Shown: positions 1 through 8,467, numbered from the stretch's first letter. The stretch is 39,546 nt of DNA from Planctomycetota bacterium (GCA_016179685.1 JACPCR010000027.1:1-39546), one strand, 5' to 3'. A program made the numbers and translations. Notes: generated by a model not told the origin, from the sequence alone.

Positions 1-212
1 ACGCGCTTCGCTGCGAAAACTTGTGAAGTGCTGAATCATGATCGATGATGAAATCGGGCGGGTCCATCTCCCCGAACTTATTGAGAAGTTACGATCCTTC
101 TTTAGGCGGGCGAAGCCCGCAACCCAGCACGGGTGCCCACATAGTGGGCGCGGGGCGCGGAGAAGTTACACCCCAAGACGCTAACGAGCAGGTGCGGGAG
201 GGGTTTCCTCTA
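1..212. other. Left-edge non-coding stretch
   Basis: No convincing gene is visible. It holds a GC-rich dispersed repeat (100-170, listed separately) and the small hairpin GCGGGCGAAGCCCGC. A short open frame from base 1 ends at a stop near base 48 and could be the tail of a gene starting outside the window, but nothing supports it. Confidence 0.4.
100..170 (-). repeat. Two-module dispersed repeat, copy 1
   Basis: Read on the minus strand, TGTAACTTCTCCGCG (156-170) is followed after about 30 bp by a 27-bp module (100-126) that begins TGGGTTGCGGGCTTCGCCC. Both modules recur in the same order at 32259-32370, where the second matches with one mismatch over 27 bases. The first module alone also occurs at 779-792. 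Confidence 0.65.
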
Positions 213-256
213 GTAGACGAGTGAACGAGTGCGGGTGCACCTGCTTACTCGTCTAC
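213..256. repeat. AAGTGC-family hairpin 1 (degenerate)
   Basis: GTAGACGAGTGAACGAGTGC, loop GGGT, then an imperfect complement ending in GTCTAC; about 16 of 20 stem pairs match. The stop codon of the minus-strand DUF4177-like gene (253-255) lies inside the right arm. Confidence 0.75.
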
Positions 257-744
257 TCATCCTCTTTGCCGCCCTTATTCTCGGCCTTCACCTTCTCCGC
301 GTCTGCTCTGGGGGAAGAAGGCGATCCCTTGAACATCGGCCTGCGAAACAGCAGCCAGTCTTCCCGGGTCGAGGCGACCATCTCCCAGCCCTCCGCACCC
401 AGTTCGTTTGCCTGGCGCTCGCTCGCCGTCCGTAGAATTTTGTACTCATAGCCCGCGGGACGGCGCATCTCGCGTTCCAGCTTCGCCAGCGCCGTCTCGA
501 TCCGGACGAGCTTCTCCCCGATCTCCTTCAGCAAGTCCGCATTCGTCCGGCCAGGCCCCTCCAGGCCTTCCAACTGTTTCTGCAGGATCAGGACGGAAGC
601 CTTGATCAGATCGCTCAACTCCGACAGCTTGTCCGCCAGCGGGCTGAAGTCCACCGCGGCCTGCAGGTGCATCTTCTCCTGGGGCCGAGCCGCAGGCTCC
701 GCCTCGGCGGGCGACGTCGAGCCCAACCACGCCAGCGCACCCAT
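253..744 (-). CDS. Exported DUF4177-like protein
   Basis: A small protein whose C-terminal half contains the pattern LGAEGWEMV followed by LLFRRP, typical of the DUF4177 fold (a short beta-alpha domain of unknown function). The middle (about residues 45-100 of the shorter form) is charged and helical, possibly coiled coil. The open frame extends to 927, but its first ~50 codons read through an intergenic palindrome (821-881) and are unlikely to be translated. I chose the ATG at 744, just before a hydrophobic stretch ending in SPAEA, which resembles a signal peptide; an upstream non-ATG start giving a longer leader is equally possible. The stop codon sits in a dispersed hairpin. Role unknown. 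Confidence 0.6.
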   Translation of the reverse strand: MGALAWLGSTSPAEAEPAARPQEKMHLQAAVDFSPLADKLSELSDLIKASVLILQKQLEGLEGPGRTNADLLKEIGEKLVRIETALAKLEREMRRPAGYEYKILRTASERQANELGAEGWEMVASTREDWLLFRRPMFKGSPSSPRADAEKVKAENKGGKEDE

Positions 745-820
745 CAGAGTCCCGATCAGTGTCCTTGCAGTCTTAGGCTGTAACTTCTCCGCCGGGTACC
801 CGCCCAGCGGGCGCGAATAG

Positions 821-881
821 GTTGGAGTCACGCCTTTAGGCGTGGCGCTGCTCGGACAACGGCTAAAGCCGTCACTCCAAC
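821..881. repeat. Intergenic palindrome GTTGGAGT...ACTCCAAC
   Basis: GTTGGAGTCACGCCTTTAGG and its near complement ending CGTCACTCCAAC form a long imperfect hairpin. It overlaps the 5' extension of the DUF4177-like open frame, which argues against the longest start there. Confidence 0.65.
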
Positions 882-977
882 TCTGGTTGCGGCCGTCAGG
901 CCGCGTTAAGGTATGAGTTTTTCCCACGGGAAACCTCTCCAGTAGAAGCCACGAATCTTATGAGCGAAACCCTTATT

Positions 978-1017
978 TCGCCCCTTTGAGGCTGTTAATG
1001 AAGGGGCGATTCGTTTT
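978..1017 (+). terminator. Hairpin followed by T-rich stretch
   Basis: TCGCCCCTT pairs with AAGGGGCGA across a 14-base loop, followed by TTCGTTTTT on the plus strand. It lies between two minus-strand genes, so its use as a terminator is uncertain. Confidence 0.3.
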
Positions 1018-1056
1018 TCCCACTGAGTTCTGACTCAAACTTTCACAAGCCACTCT

Positions 1057-1248
1057 TCAGCCATGACTCCGCTGCGGCGTGCTCGGAAGTATCCAAGTCA
1101 CCAGGCTGAGCAGGAACGCCGCTCCCGCCGTCTCGTGGCAGATGTAAAGACCCGGGACGCAGTGCCCCACGCGCTTGGAGAGAATGCCCATCGCCACCAG
1201 GATGAGGCCAGACAGCAGAAAAAGAATGACCTGCTTCCTGGAGTCCAT
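1057..1248 (-). CDS. Small two-helix membrane protein
   Basis: A 63-residue hypothetical protein with two hydrophobic helices (about residues 6-23 and 41-55) separated by a short loop with two cysteines. I chose the ATG at 1248 because AGGAGG lies 6 bases upstream; the open frame reaches 1308 but has no comparable ribosome site there. It is divergent from the solute-binding protein gene starting at 1307, leaving only about 58 bp for both promoters. No family recognised. Confidence 0.6.
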   Translation of the reverse strand: MDSRKQVILFLLSGLILVAMGILSKRVGHCVPGLYICHETAGAAFLLSLVTWILPSTPQRSHG

Positions 1249-1306
1249 TTCCGCCCTCCTTCGGCGGGTGAAAGAATACACCGGGTGCATTATAACAGGT
1301 TCGGCC

Positions 1307-2719
1307 ATGATTCAGGTATACCGGTTTCCTTTTTCAGTTTTCCGACCCGGGCCGAGTGCCCCGGACGCCCGCGTCATCCTGTTGGCCGCACTGGCCATCC
1401 TCGCCGGCTGCAGCACGCAGCCCGTGCCTGACCGTATCCGGATCAGTTACTGGGAGAAATGGACGGGTTTCGAGGGCGAGGCCATCGAGGCCGTGGTCCA
1501 GGCCTTCAACCAGAAGCCGGAGCGCGGGAGTGACCGGATCGAAATCGAGCTGACCACGGTGAGTCAGATCGACCGCAAGTTGCTCGTGGCCATCGCCGGC
1601 GGCGATCCGCCCGACGTGGCGGGCATCTATACCTTCATCCTCTATTCCTATGCCGTCAAGGGGGCGCTGACCGATCTGACCGCCAGGCTGGAAGAAGCGG
1701 GCATTCGGCGGGAGCAGTTCATTCCGGCCTACTGGGAGATGTGCTCCCACCAAGGACGGATGTGGGCGCTGCCCACTACCCCGGCCACCGTCGCCCTGCA
1801 CTGGAATCAGCGTCTCTTCCGCGAGGCGGGTCTTGATCCGAACCGGCCGCCGCGGACCCTCCGGGAACTGGATGAGTTCGCCGAGCGGCTCACTCGATGG
1901 GAGCGGGGGAATGAAATCCGCACCGGGCCCAGGCCCGACGGAGACGGCTGGAGCCTCGCCCAGGTCGGATTCCTCCCCCAGGAGCCCGGCTGGTGGGCCT
2001 GGGCTTTCGGTTACTGGTTCGGCGGCTCGATCTGGGATGGACAGTCTCGCATCACCGTAGATTCTCCGAAAAACATCGAAGCCTACGAGTGGGTGCGGTC
2101 CTACACGCAGAAGTACGGCAAGGACACGATCGAGAAGTTCGCCTCCGGATTCGGGAACTTTTCTTCTCCTCAAAATCCCTTCCTGAGCGGCAGGGTGGCC
2201 ATGGAAATCCAGGGCGTCTGGATGCACAACTTCATCGAGAAGTACGCGCCGGGCATGGAATGGGCCGCAGCGCCTTTCCCAGGCCAAGCAGAAACCGGTC
2301 ACCCGATCACCAATGCTGAGGCCGACGTCGTCGTCATCCCCCGGGGCGCACGACACCCTCGGGAAGCCTTCGAGTTCATCCGTTATCTCATCTCCCAGGA
2401 GGGCATGGAGCTCCTCTGCTCGGGCCACCGCAAGTTCAGCCCCCTCGCCGAGGTGAGCCCCGGCTTCGCCAGCATGAACCCGCCGGCCAACCCATTCCTC
2501 GGCATGTTTCGTGACCTATCCTACAGTCCCGGCGCCTTCAGTATCCCGAAGGTGGGCATGTGGAACGAGTATCGCCGCGAGCTGGGCGTTGCCTTCGACG
2601 AGATACGTTCCCTGAAAAGGCCCGTGCGCGAGACTCTCGGCGAGCTTCAGGTCAGCATGCAGAAGAGCCTCGACCAGGAGATGCGGCGCGAGGTGCCCCG
2701 TTCCCAGCTTGTTCCGTAA
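1307..2719 (+). CDS. ABC transporter sugar-binding lipoprotein (family 1)
   Basis: Extracellular solute-binding protein of the family-1 (MalE/UgpB) type, about 470 residues. The N-terminus has a hydrophobic leader ending in the lipobox LAGC, so it should be a lipoprotein held in the periplasm. The body shows family signatures: ISYWEKWTG at the mature N-terminus, then GGDPPDVAGIY, and near the C-terminus the pattern AFEFIRYLISQEGMELL. It would deliver an oligosaccharide or glycoside to the permeases encoded at 5133-6044 and 6195-7880. The ATG at 1307 puts the leader in place; the frame opens earlier (1175), but that part overlaps the divergent gene. The ATPase subunit is not in this window, as is common for these importers. 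The substrate cannot be told from sequence. Confidence 0.9.
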   Translation: MIQVYRFPFSVFRPGPSAPDARVILLAALAILAGCSTQPVPDRIRISYWEKWTGFEGEAIEAVVQAFNQKPERGSDRIEIELTTVSQIDRKLLVAIAGGDPPDVAGIYTFILYSYAVKGALTDLTARLEEAGIRREQFIPAYWEMCSHQGRMWALPTTPATVALHWNQRLFREAGLDPNRPPRTLRELDEFAERLTRWERGNEIRTGPRPDGDGWSLAQVGFLPQEPGWWAWAFGYWFGGSIWDGQSRITVDSPKNIEAYEWVRSYTQKYGKDTIEKFASGFGNFSSPQNPFLSGRVAMEIQGVWMHNFIEKYAPGMEWAAAPFPGQAETGHPITNAEADVVVIPRGARHPREAFEFIRYLISQEGMELLCSGHRKFSPLAEVSPGFASMNPPANPFLGMFRDLSYSPGAFSIPKVGMWNEYRRELGVAFDEIRSLKRPVRETLGELQVSMQKSLDQEMRREVPRSQLVP

Positions 2720-2729
2720 GCGAAAACAT

Positions 2730-3570
2730 TATCCTCGGCAGCGCTTCACCTGGGCTCATCCGAGAAGCCTCCGAATCCCTAGCCGGTCGTATCGAGTTTA
2801 TTGAGCTTGGCGGCTTCGACATGGGCGAAGCCGGGTCCGCCCATCGAGACGTCCTCTGGGTACGCGGAGGCTTTCCCATGTCCTACCTCGCCAGGTCCGA
2901 GGATGACAGCTTGGCCTGGCGTGCGAATTTCGTCCAGACCTTCTTGGAGCGAGATATCCCGCAGCTTGGAATTCAAATACCCGCGCCGACCCTGAGGCGT
3001 TTTTGGTCCATGCTCGCCCATTATCATGGCCAGACTCTGAACGCTTCTGAGATGGGGCAGTCCATGGGACTAACCAACAAGACGATCGCCCACTACCTGG
3101 ACATTCTTACTGGCACTTTCATGGTTCGGCAGCTTCAGCCGTGGTTTGAGAACATCAGCAAACGCCAGGTGAAGGCCCCCAAGGTCTATTTCCGCGACAG
3201 CGGCCTGCTGCATGTGTTGCTCGGGATACCGGACCTGAATTCATTGCAAGGCCATCCCAAGCTCGGCGCTTCCTGGGAGGGTTTCATGTTGGAGCAAACA
3301 CTTCGAGCGCTGCATCCGATGGATGCTTATTTTTGGGCCACCCACAGTGGGGCTGCACTTGACCTGATGATGACGCTTCGTGGGAAACGATACGGGGTGG
3401 AATTCAAGTACGCCGACGCGCCTCGGCTCACCAAATCCATGACCACGGCTTTGCACGACTTGGGGCTGGAGCGTCTGTGGGTCGTTTATCCGGGCCAGCA
3501 CACTTACCGAATTCATGAAAGGGCCACGGTGATACCGGCGAGCGAGTTGGGAATCATGGGAGGTGAGTGA
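2730..3570 (+). pseudogene. 5'-truncated AAA ATPase with DUF4143 domain
   Basis: Only the C-terminal part of an AAA+ ATPase/DUF4143 protein remains. The first recognisable residues, ASESLAGRIEFIEL, correspond to the segment just after the ATPase core; the Walker A and B region is absent. DUF4143 follows, with FVQTFLERDIPQLG, a helix-turn-helix-like piece around GLTNKTIAHYLDIL, KVYFRDSGLLHVLLG and a nuclease-like end (YGVEFKYADAP). The family normally has about 380-420 residues; about 280 remain. The remnant abuts the stop of the solute-binding protein gene and has no start codon of its own before 2821, so it is probably a decayed insertion. Confidence 0.8.
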
Positions 3571-3721
3571 TCGCGTCAACATCCAGCGTTGGACGCAAGA
3601 GACGGGGTTCTGAATCCCAAACCCATTCGGCTCGTGATTCATCCCAGATTAGCTTCAAGAAACTTGCATCATTGTCTTCTGCCGGCCCCCGAAGTGGATC
3701 CCGACGCTGCCCGTGTCACTC

Positions 3722-3765
3722 GTATCCTTGTTCATAAGTGCACCAGCACTTGTGAACAGGGATAC
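3722..3765. repeat. AAGTGC-family hairpin 2
   Basis: GTATCCTTGTTCATAAGTGC, loop ACCA, GCACTTGTGAACAGGGATAC; 18 of 20 stem pairs match. The centre is the same as in the other copies, but the outer arm is different. Confidence 0.8.
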
Positions 3766-3797
3766 TGGCCGGAAACCCCTTCGGCAAGGACCCTCTT

Positions 3798-3843
3798 CCC
3801 TCCCGTCGGGATCCCGCTGAGAAGCGGTATCCCGACGGGAGGG
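3798..3843. repeat. CCCTCCCGTCGGGAT palindrome
   Basis: CCCTCCCGTCGGGAT pairs perfectly with ATCCCGACGGGAGGG around a partly paired centre. It is not a member of the AAGTGC family. Confidence 0.7.
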
Positions 3844-3956
3844 AAGCGAAATTCAAAGGTCATTCCTGTTTAACCATTTGTCAATTGACCACTTATGGAA
3901 TATCGGGTTTTTTTATTTCACTTCGAAGCTCCCCATGGGAGGGGTTTGCTATAATA

Positions 3957-4000
3957 GTAGACGAGCTCGCAAGTGCGGGTGCACTTGCGAGCTCGTCTTC
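3957..4000. repeat. AAGTGC-family hairpin 3
   Basis: GTAGACGAGCTCGCAAGTGC, loop GGGT, GCACTTGCGAGCTCGTCTTC. Compared with other copies the arm has GAGCTCGC instead of GAGTTCGC, and the opposite arm has the compensating change. Confidence 0.85.
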
Positions 4001-4051
4001 CCGATACGATGCGCCTGCTGGCCTGCCGGAACCTGGCGGAGTTTCATCGCG

Positions 4052-4981
4052 ATGCGGCCCAGCCCAGCCGGGGTTTCATCTCACGAAAGCCGCGCCTATT
4101 ATCGAGAACTGCTCAAGCGGCCGGCATTCGGCGCCGCAGGGTTCGATCTCGATGGGCTTCGCACCGGCATGGCGACACGGCGGCCGCCGTCCAACTGCGC
4201 CGTCAAGTGCTTCCCCGCCCCTCTGGACGGCATTCCGGGTGAATGGGTCATGGCATCCGGGGCGAACCCGGATTGGCGGCTTCTCTATCTCCACGGCGGC
4301 GGCTTTGTTTCCGGCTCGGGCGCGTTCTACCTCGCCATGGCCGCCCACATCTCCGCGGCGGCACGGTGCGCCGTCCTCCTGCCCGACTACCGGCTCGCGC
4401 CGGAGCATCCCTTCCCAGCCGCCATCGAGGATTGCATCCGCTCCTACGAACGGATGAAAGGGTCAGGGCCGTCCGGCCCGGGGCCAGCGGAGGCCACCTT
4501 CATTGCCGGGGATTCCGCAGGCGGCGGCTTGACCCTGGCCGCACTGCTGTCGCTGCGAGACCGCGGCAGGCCTTTGCCAGCGGGGGCCATCCCGTTGTCA
4601 CCCTTCGCGGACCTGACCCTGACTGGAGAGTCGATGCGTTCCGAGGCCCAGTCCGACCCCATCATGAGTCCCCTGTGTCTTCCCGAGTTTGCCGTACGAT
4701 ATCTGGGTGGGGCGGACCCCCGCGGGCCACTCGCGTCGCCCGTGTTCGGCGATTATCGCGGCATCCCGCCTCTGCTCATCCAGGTCGGCGAGCACGAGAT
4801 TATCCGTGATGACAGTGTCCGGGTGGCGGCCAAGGCCCGATCGGGCGGTGTCGAAGTGAAGCTCGAAGTCTGGCCGGGCATGTTCCACGTCTTCCAGTCG
4901 CACGAACCTCTGCTCCCGGAGGGCCGGGAGGCCATCGAACATATGGCCAGCTTCATGCAGTCGTGCATGAGCGAACGATGA
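4052..4981 (+). CDS. HSL-family alpha/beta hydrolase (esterase)
   Basis: A carboxylesterase of the hormone-sensitive-lipase (family IV) type, about 309 residues, the normal length. Visible motifs: the oxyanion-hole HGGG at about residue 81, the nucleophile elbow GDSAGG with Ser near 155, YRLAPEHPFPAA between them, an acidic residue in the EHEIIRDD segment and the catalytic His in MFHVFQ near the C-terminus. No signal peptide, so probably cytoplasmic. The frame is open from 3878, but that part reads through a dispersed hairpin; the ATG at 4052 has GGAG about 10 bases upstream and gives the expected length. It sits between the solute-binding protein and the permeases of the sugar transporter and may act on acylated sugars or other esters brought in; that link is only contextual. 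Confidence 0.9.
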   Translation: MRPSPAGVSSHESRAYYRELLKRPAFGAAGFDLDGLRTGMATRRPPSNCAVKCFPAPLDGIPGEWVMASGANPDWRLLYLHGGGFVSGSGAFYLAMAAHISAAARCAVLLPDYRLAPEHPFPAAIEDCIRSYERMKGSGPSGPGPAEATFIAGDSAGGGLTLAALLSLRDRGRPLPAGAIPLSPFADLTLTGESMRSEAQSDPIMSPLCLPEFAVRYLGGADPRGPLASPVFGDYRGIPPLLIQVGEHEIIRDDSVRVAAKARSGGVEVKLEVWPGMFHVFQSHEPLLPEGREAIEHMASFMQSCMSER

Positions 4982-5132
4982 CGAGAGCGGCCCCCGGCGG
5001 GGTTTGATGCGTTTCTGCCGCCAAACCCGAATGAGTCATGGGCCACAGAGACTCGAAGCCACCATGGGTTTCTGATGATTGAAATCCAGCATTTGCGCAC
5101 CCGTCTACTCGCGGCAGCGCGGAATCAGTTGC

Positions 5133-6044
5133 ATGACACGTCACTCCCTCACTCTCGGCCTCGCCTTCATCTCGCCTTGGCTCGTAGGCTTTCTCGCGTT
5201 CCTCGTCTACCCCCTCATCGCCTCCCTTTATTACAGCTTCTGTGATTACTCCGTACTCGAGCCGCCCGTCTTTATCGGCGTCGACAACTATACCGACCTC
5301 GTCCAGGACAAGATTTTCTGGGTCTCCCTCGGCAATACCCTGCTCTTTGCCTGCTTCTCTCTTGGCCTCGGGTTGGTCCTCTCCCTTACCCTCGCTGTCC
5401 TCCTCAATCTCCGCATTCCCGGCCAGGCCATCCATCGGACCATCTTTTTCCTCCCTTCTCTCATCCCCGTCGTCGCCCTGTCCGTCCTCTGGATATGGAT
5501 TTTCAACGCGGACTCTGACCGCGGCCTCCTGAACCTCGTTCTCGAGGCGGTCATCAACGGATGTCGCCGTTTCCTCGGTCTGGCCCCCACCTTTTCGGGA
5601 CCCAACTGGCTCGGGAGCGAGACCTGGGCCATGCCCGCCCTCGTCCTCATGAGCCTCTGGGGCGTGGGACACCCCGTAGTCATCTACCTCGCCGGCCTCC
5701 AGGACATTCCCCAAAGCCTCTACGAGGCCGCGGAGCTGGATGGCGCTTCCGCCTGGCAGCGCCTCCGACACGTCACCCTGCCCATGCTTTCCCCTGTCAT
5801 CTACTTCAATCTGATCATGGGCATCATCGGCGCGTTTCAGGTCTTCACCGCCCCGTTCATGATGACCCGCGGGGGTCCCGGTCGTTCCACCCTTTTTTAC
5901 GCCATGGCTCTTTATAACCGCGCCTTCGAGGACCTCCGCATGGGGTACGCCTGCGCCATGGCCTGGATTCTCTTCCTGATCATCCTGGCGCTCACGCTCC
6001 TGGCCACCCGTATCTCCAGGAGGTGGGTGCAATACGACCGTTAG
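5133..6044 (+). CDS. ABC sugar transporter permease (MalF/UgpA type)
   Basis: Inner-membrane permease of a carbohydrate ABC importer, about 303 residues with six predicted membrane segments. The cytoplasmic EAA loop that contacts the ATPase is clear: EAAELDGASAWQRLRHVTLP, about residues 203-222. The ATG at 5133 precedes the first helix (LTLGLAFISPWLVGF) directly; the frame opens at 5079 without a better site. It pairs with the second permease at 6195 and the binding lipoprotein at 1307. Confidence 0.92.
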   Translation: MTRHSLTLGLAFISPWLVGFLAFLVYPLIASLYYSFCDYSVLEPPVFIGVDNYTDLVQDKIFWVSLGNTLLFACFSLGLGLVLSLTLAVLLNLRIPGQAIHRTIFFLPSLIPVVALSVLWIWIFNADSDRGLLNLVLEAVINGCRRFLGLAPTFSGPNWLGSETWAMPALVLMSLWGVGHPVVIYLAGLQDIPQSLYEAAELDGASAWQRLRHVTLPMLSPVIYFNLIMGIIGAFQVFTAPFMMTRGGPGRSTLFYAMALYNRAFEDLRMGYACAMAWILFLIILALTLLATRISRRWVQYDR

Positions 6045-6194
6045 CCCGCATTTTTCACACGGTGTGTTCGAAATGCGCCCCGCGGGCTTCGACTCGAACG
6101 ACTTGCGTCGTTCCCGCTCAGGGTTAACCCGCATTTTTCACAAACGCTTCGCAGAAGGTTTGTGAAAAATGGCGACTCGGAGCGATGACTTTTC
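6045..6194. repeat. Gap with CCCGCATTTTTCACA direct repeats and hairpin
   Basis: CCCGCATTTTTCACA occurs twice (near 6046 and 6129). The second copy forms a hairpin with GTTTGTGAAAAAT (6134-6171; 13 paired bases, with a small CTT/AAG hairpin in its loop). A related CCCGCATTT stands at about 14562. Confidence 0.65.
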
Positions 6195-7880
6195 ATGCAG
6201 AAGATTTTTCCACCATACCCGAAAAAGTCACTGCGGGGCGATGCCTGGTGGGCCGCCAACGCGCTCCTCTGGTCCGCTTCCGCTCTCTTCCTCCTCCCCT
6301 TCCTCTGGCTTCTGCTCACGGCGCTCAAGCCCGTCGAGCAGACCCTGAAGTTCCAATGGCTGCCCTGGAGTTACCGAGCGACTCTCGACGGCGAGAAGGT
6401 GGAGGTCATCAAGGAACGGCCCGTCGCTGAGGCCAGCGTCATCGTGCGCGTCAGGGAGGGCCCCCGGACCGGCGAACGCCTTCTCCTTCCGGCCGCGGAC
6501 TGGGACGGCCAACACGCTCGCATCGAGGAACGGAAGGGGGACGTGGTTCAGGCCGTTGCCCGGCTTGCCAGCCTGGAGACGGAGGCGCATGCGGGCTGGT
6601 GGCGCGTCCGTGAGAAGTTCCTCCGGAAGTATGCGGACCGCCTGCCTCGATGGACCTGCCTGCCGGAGAGCCAGATCGAAGAGAAGGTGACCTTCTGGTG
6701 GGAAAACTTCATCCTCGCCGTGGAATACCTCGCGGATACCGAGGAAGTCCCCTTGAGATTCGAACGACAGGAGGCCGTGCCCCAACTCTATCCTGACGCG
6801 GACGAGATCGACCCGGGCGGCGGTCGCGTGTTCCTTCCTCGGCAGGGCAAGGTCGCCCTCCTCGGGCCCCGGGGCAAGGTCATCGACTTGGCCCGCTATG
6901 ACACTCTGCGCCTGCGGGTTTCCTCCGGAGGCCAGGTTCGTCTTCTCTTCGGGTTCACGTCGCCTGGTGGAAAGGGGACGCAGACAGGCCACGAGGTGGT
7001 CGTTCGCAGCCCGGTCGAGGACCTGGATATCCCCCTCACTCGCGTCCTGCGCCGTGCCGGTCTGAAAGGCGCCTGCCCGGCCGCCGGCCTCTGGTTCGAA
7101 CCGACACCCATCGCGCCCGAAGTCGGCCTGCTCGACCGACTTTGCGCATTCATAGCGAATATCGAGATCGATTCTGCCGGGTCGACGAATGGTCCGCCAC
7201 CCGTCACCCTGAGCGAGGCCCGGCTCATCCACCATCGGGCCACCTTCTGGACCTATCTCGGCAACACGCTCGCCGTCTGCCTCCTGGGCTGCATCGGCAC
7301 GGTTCTCTCCAGTTCCCTCGTCGCCTACGGCTTCTCGCGCCTCCTCTGGCCCGGCCGCGACCAGGTCTTCTGGCTCGTCCTCGCCACCATGATGGTCCCC
7401 TTCCCCGTCCTCATGGTGCCTCTCTTCGGCATCTTCCGGGACCTCCACTGGGTTGGCACCCTCAAGCCGCTCTGGCTGCCCTGTTTCTTCGGCAGCGCCT
7501 TCAACATCTTCCTCCTCCGCCAGTTCTTCCTCACCATCCCGCAGGAGCTTTCCGACGCGGCGCGCATCGACGGTTGCTCCGAATTCGGCATCTACTGGCG
7601 CATCATCCTTCCGCTCTCTCGGCCCGCCCTCGCCGTCGTCGCGCTCTTCCACTTCCTCTGGGCGTGGAACGATTTCCTCGGCCCCCTGATCTACCTGACT
7701 CGGCCCAAGACATTCACGCTCTCCCTCGCCCTCCAGTTCTACCAGAGCCAGCACGGCGGATCGGAATGGCATCTCCTCATGGCGATGTCCGTCCTCGTCC
7801 TCCTCCCCATCGTCGTCCTCTTCTTCCTCACGCAGAAGACCTTCATCCAGGGCATCGCCACTACGGGGATGAAAGGTTAG
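6195..7880 (+). CDS. ABC sugar permease (MalG type) with a large extra domain
   Basis: The second permease of the importer, 561 residues against the usual ~280. Residues ~18-42 form the first membrane helix. About residues 55-345 are an extra soluble domain that must face the periplasm if the topology is MalG-like; it contains a beta-rich segment (LRLRVSSGGQVRLLFGF) reminiscent of carbohydrate-binding jelly rolls. From about 348 (TFWTYLGNTLAVCLLG) the normal permease core resumes with the remaining helices and the EAA loop DAARIDGCSEFGIYWRIILP. The gene lies 150 bp after the first permease, with repeats in the gap. The extra domain could help capture substrate; this is inference. Confidence 0.88.
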   Translation: MQKIFPPYPKKSLRGDAWWAANALLWSASALFLLPFLWLLLTALKPVEQTLKFQWLPWSYRATLDGEKVEVIKERPVAEASVIVRVREGPRTGERLLLPAADWDGQHARIEERKGDVVQAVARLASLETEAHAGWWRVREKFLRKYADRLPRWTCLPESQIEEKVTFWWENFILAVEYLADTEEVPLRFERQEAVPQLYPDADEIDPGGGRVFLPRQGKVALLGPRGKVIDLARYDTLRLRVSSGGQVRLLFGFTSPGGKGTQTGHEVVVRSPVEDLDIPLTRVLRRAGLKGACPAAGLWFEPTPIAPEVGLLDRLCAFIANIEIDSAGSTNGPPPVTLSEARLIHHRATFWTYLGNTLAVCLLGCIGTVLSSSLVAYGFSRLLWPGRDQVFWLVLATMMVPFPVLMVPLFGIFRDLHWVGTLKPLWLPCFFGSAFNIFLLRQFFLTIPQELSDAARIDGCSEFGIYWRIILPLSRPALAVVALFHFLWAWNDFLGPLIYLTRPKTFTLSLALQFYQSQHGGSEWHLLMAMSVLVLLPIVVLFFLTQKTFIQGIATTGMKG

Positions 7881-7916
7881 GAAAAGGCGGAGTCCAGGCC
7901 GGAACGCCGCCTTTCC
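7880..7916. terminator. Hairpin after the permease gene
   Basis: GGAAAAGGCGG and CCGCCTTTCC pair just after the permease stop and just before the convergent hicB stop (7928). There is no T-run, so this is a weak terminator candidate at a convergent junction. Confidence 0.35.
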
Positions 7917-7927
7917 CCATCCCGCAG

Positions 7928-8272
7928 TCACGGTTTTGAAACGCACCGCTCCCGCAACACACGCACGCAGTACGTGTTGAGGCTTTGCCGTTCGTGCAAA
8001 GCTCGAACGGCAAGGTCTTTATGAAGTTCCTTCCCGACCCGGATCACAAACTTGCCGGAGTATTCCTTCCCTGCCGTGCTCGGCGGAAGGGGCATCCCAT
8101 CCTCTTCGTGAATCTTGATCCATTCTTCCACGGCCTGGCATAGCTCCTTGTAGACCTTCGATTCGTCATCCCCGTGAATCCCGCCCAGCATCAGGCCCGG
8201 ACAGGCGCCTACGTAGCACTCATCCTCGGCCGACCATTCCACGATCTTCAGATATCGGTCACTGGATTTCAT
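7928..8272 (-). CDS. hicB: HicB-family antitoxin
   Basis: Antitoxin of a type II HicAB system, 114 residues. The N-terminal half is the partly degraded RNase-H-like HicB fold (YLKIVEWSAEDECYVGACPG, then GDDESKV). The C-terminal half (GKFVIRVGKELHKDLAVRAL, then SLNTYCVRVL) is a ribbon-helix-helix-type DNA-binding domain. It overlaps hicA by 14 bp, so translation is probably coupled. Expected role: neutralise HicA and repress the operon through the palindrome upstream of hicA. Confidence 0.92.
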   Translation of the reverse strand: MKSSDRYLKIVEWSAEDECYVGACPGLMLGGIHGDDESKVYKELCQAVEEWIKIHEEDGMPLPPSTAGKEYSGKFVIRVGKELHKDLAVRALHERQSLNTYCVRVLRERCVSKP

Positions 8273-8462
8273 TCTGAACCTCCTTCATGGCTTTCTCCAC
8301 GTCCCGTTCCTGGTATCGTTTCGCATCCTGGCCAAGATTGCCGCTGATCGTGATCTTGATGCCCGATGGGTGTTTCAAGTTCCGATGGCTGCCTTTGCCG
8401 CCACGGTCGGCAAAACCTGCGCGTTCCAAGTCGCGAATCAAATCCCGAACCTTCCTCGGCAT
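8259..8462 (-). CDS. hicA: HicA-family mRNA interferase toxin
   Basis: A 67-residue toxin with the double-stranded-RNA-binding-like HicA fold. The catalytic His is in the GKGSHRNLKHPSG motif. As usual the toxin gene comes first and hicB follows with an overlap. HicA toxins cleave mRNA and stop translation when free of HicB. The ATG at 8462 is only 6 bases from the best -10 box, so the mRNA may be leaderless. Confidence 0.92.
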   Translation of the reverse strand: MPRKVRDLIRDLERAGFADRGGKGSHRNLKHPSGIKITISGNLGQDAKRYQERDVEKAMKEVQNEIQ

Positions 8463-8467
8463 GCCTC

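Larger units (their letters stand above)
3571..4051. other. Gene-free stretch rich in hairpins
   Basis: No gene recognised. It contains three strong palindromes (3722-3765, 3798-3843, 3957-4000) and a TATAAT hexamer at 3950-3955 immediately before the third one. No matching -35 box is seen at the usual distance, so a promoter is only possible. Confidence 0.5.

Noticed and set aside
1334..2428. Long minus-strand open frame opposite the solute-binding protein gene
   Set aside because: A shadow frame of high-GC coding DNA; it has no family features, whereas the plus strand shows a complete binding protein.
3878..4051. Longer N-terminus for the esterase
   Set aside because: It translates a dispersed hairpin (3957-4000) and would give an unusual extension; the start at 4052 matches family length.
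4953..6134. 393-codon minus-strand frame opposite the first permease
   Set aside because: Low-complexity Glu/Gly/Asp-rich shadow of a membrane-protein gene; the plus strand has a clear EAA loop and helices.
6228..7946. 572-codon minus-strand frame opposite the second permease
   Set aside because: An acidic shadow frame; the plus strand is the real gene.
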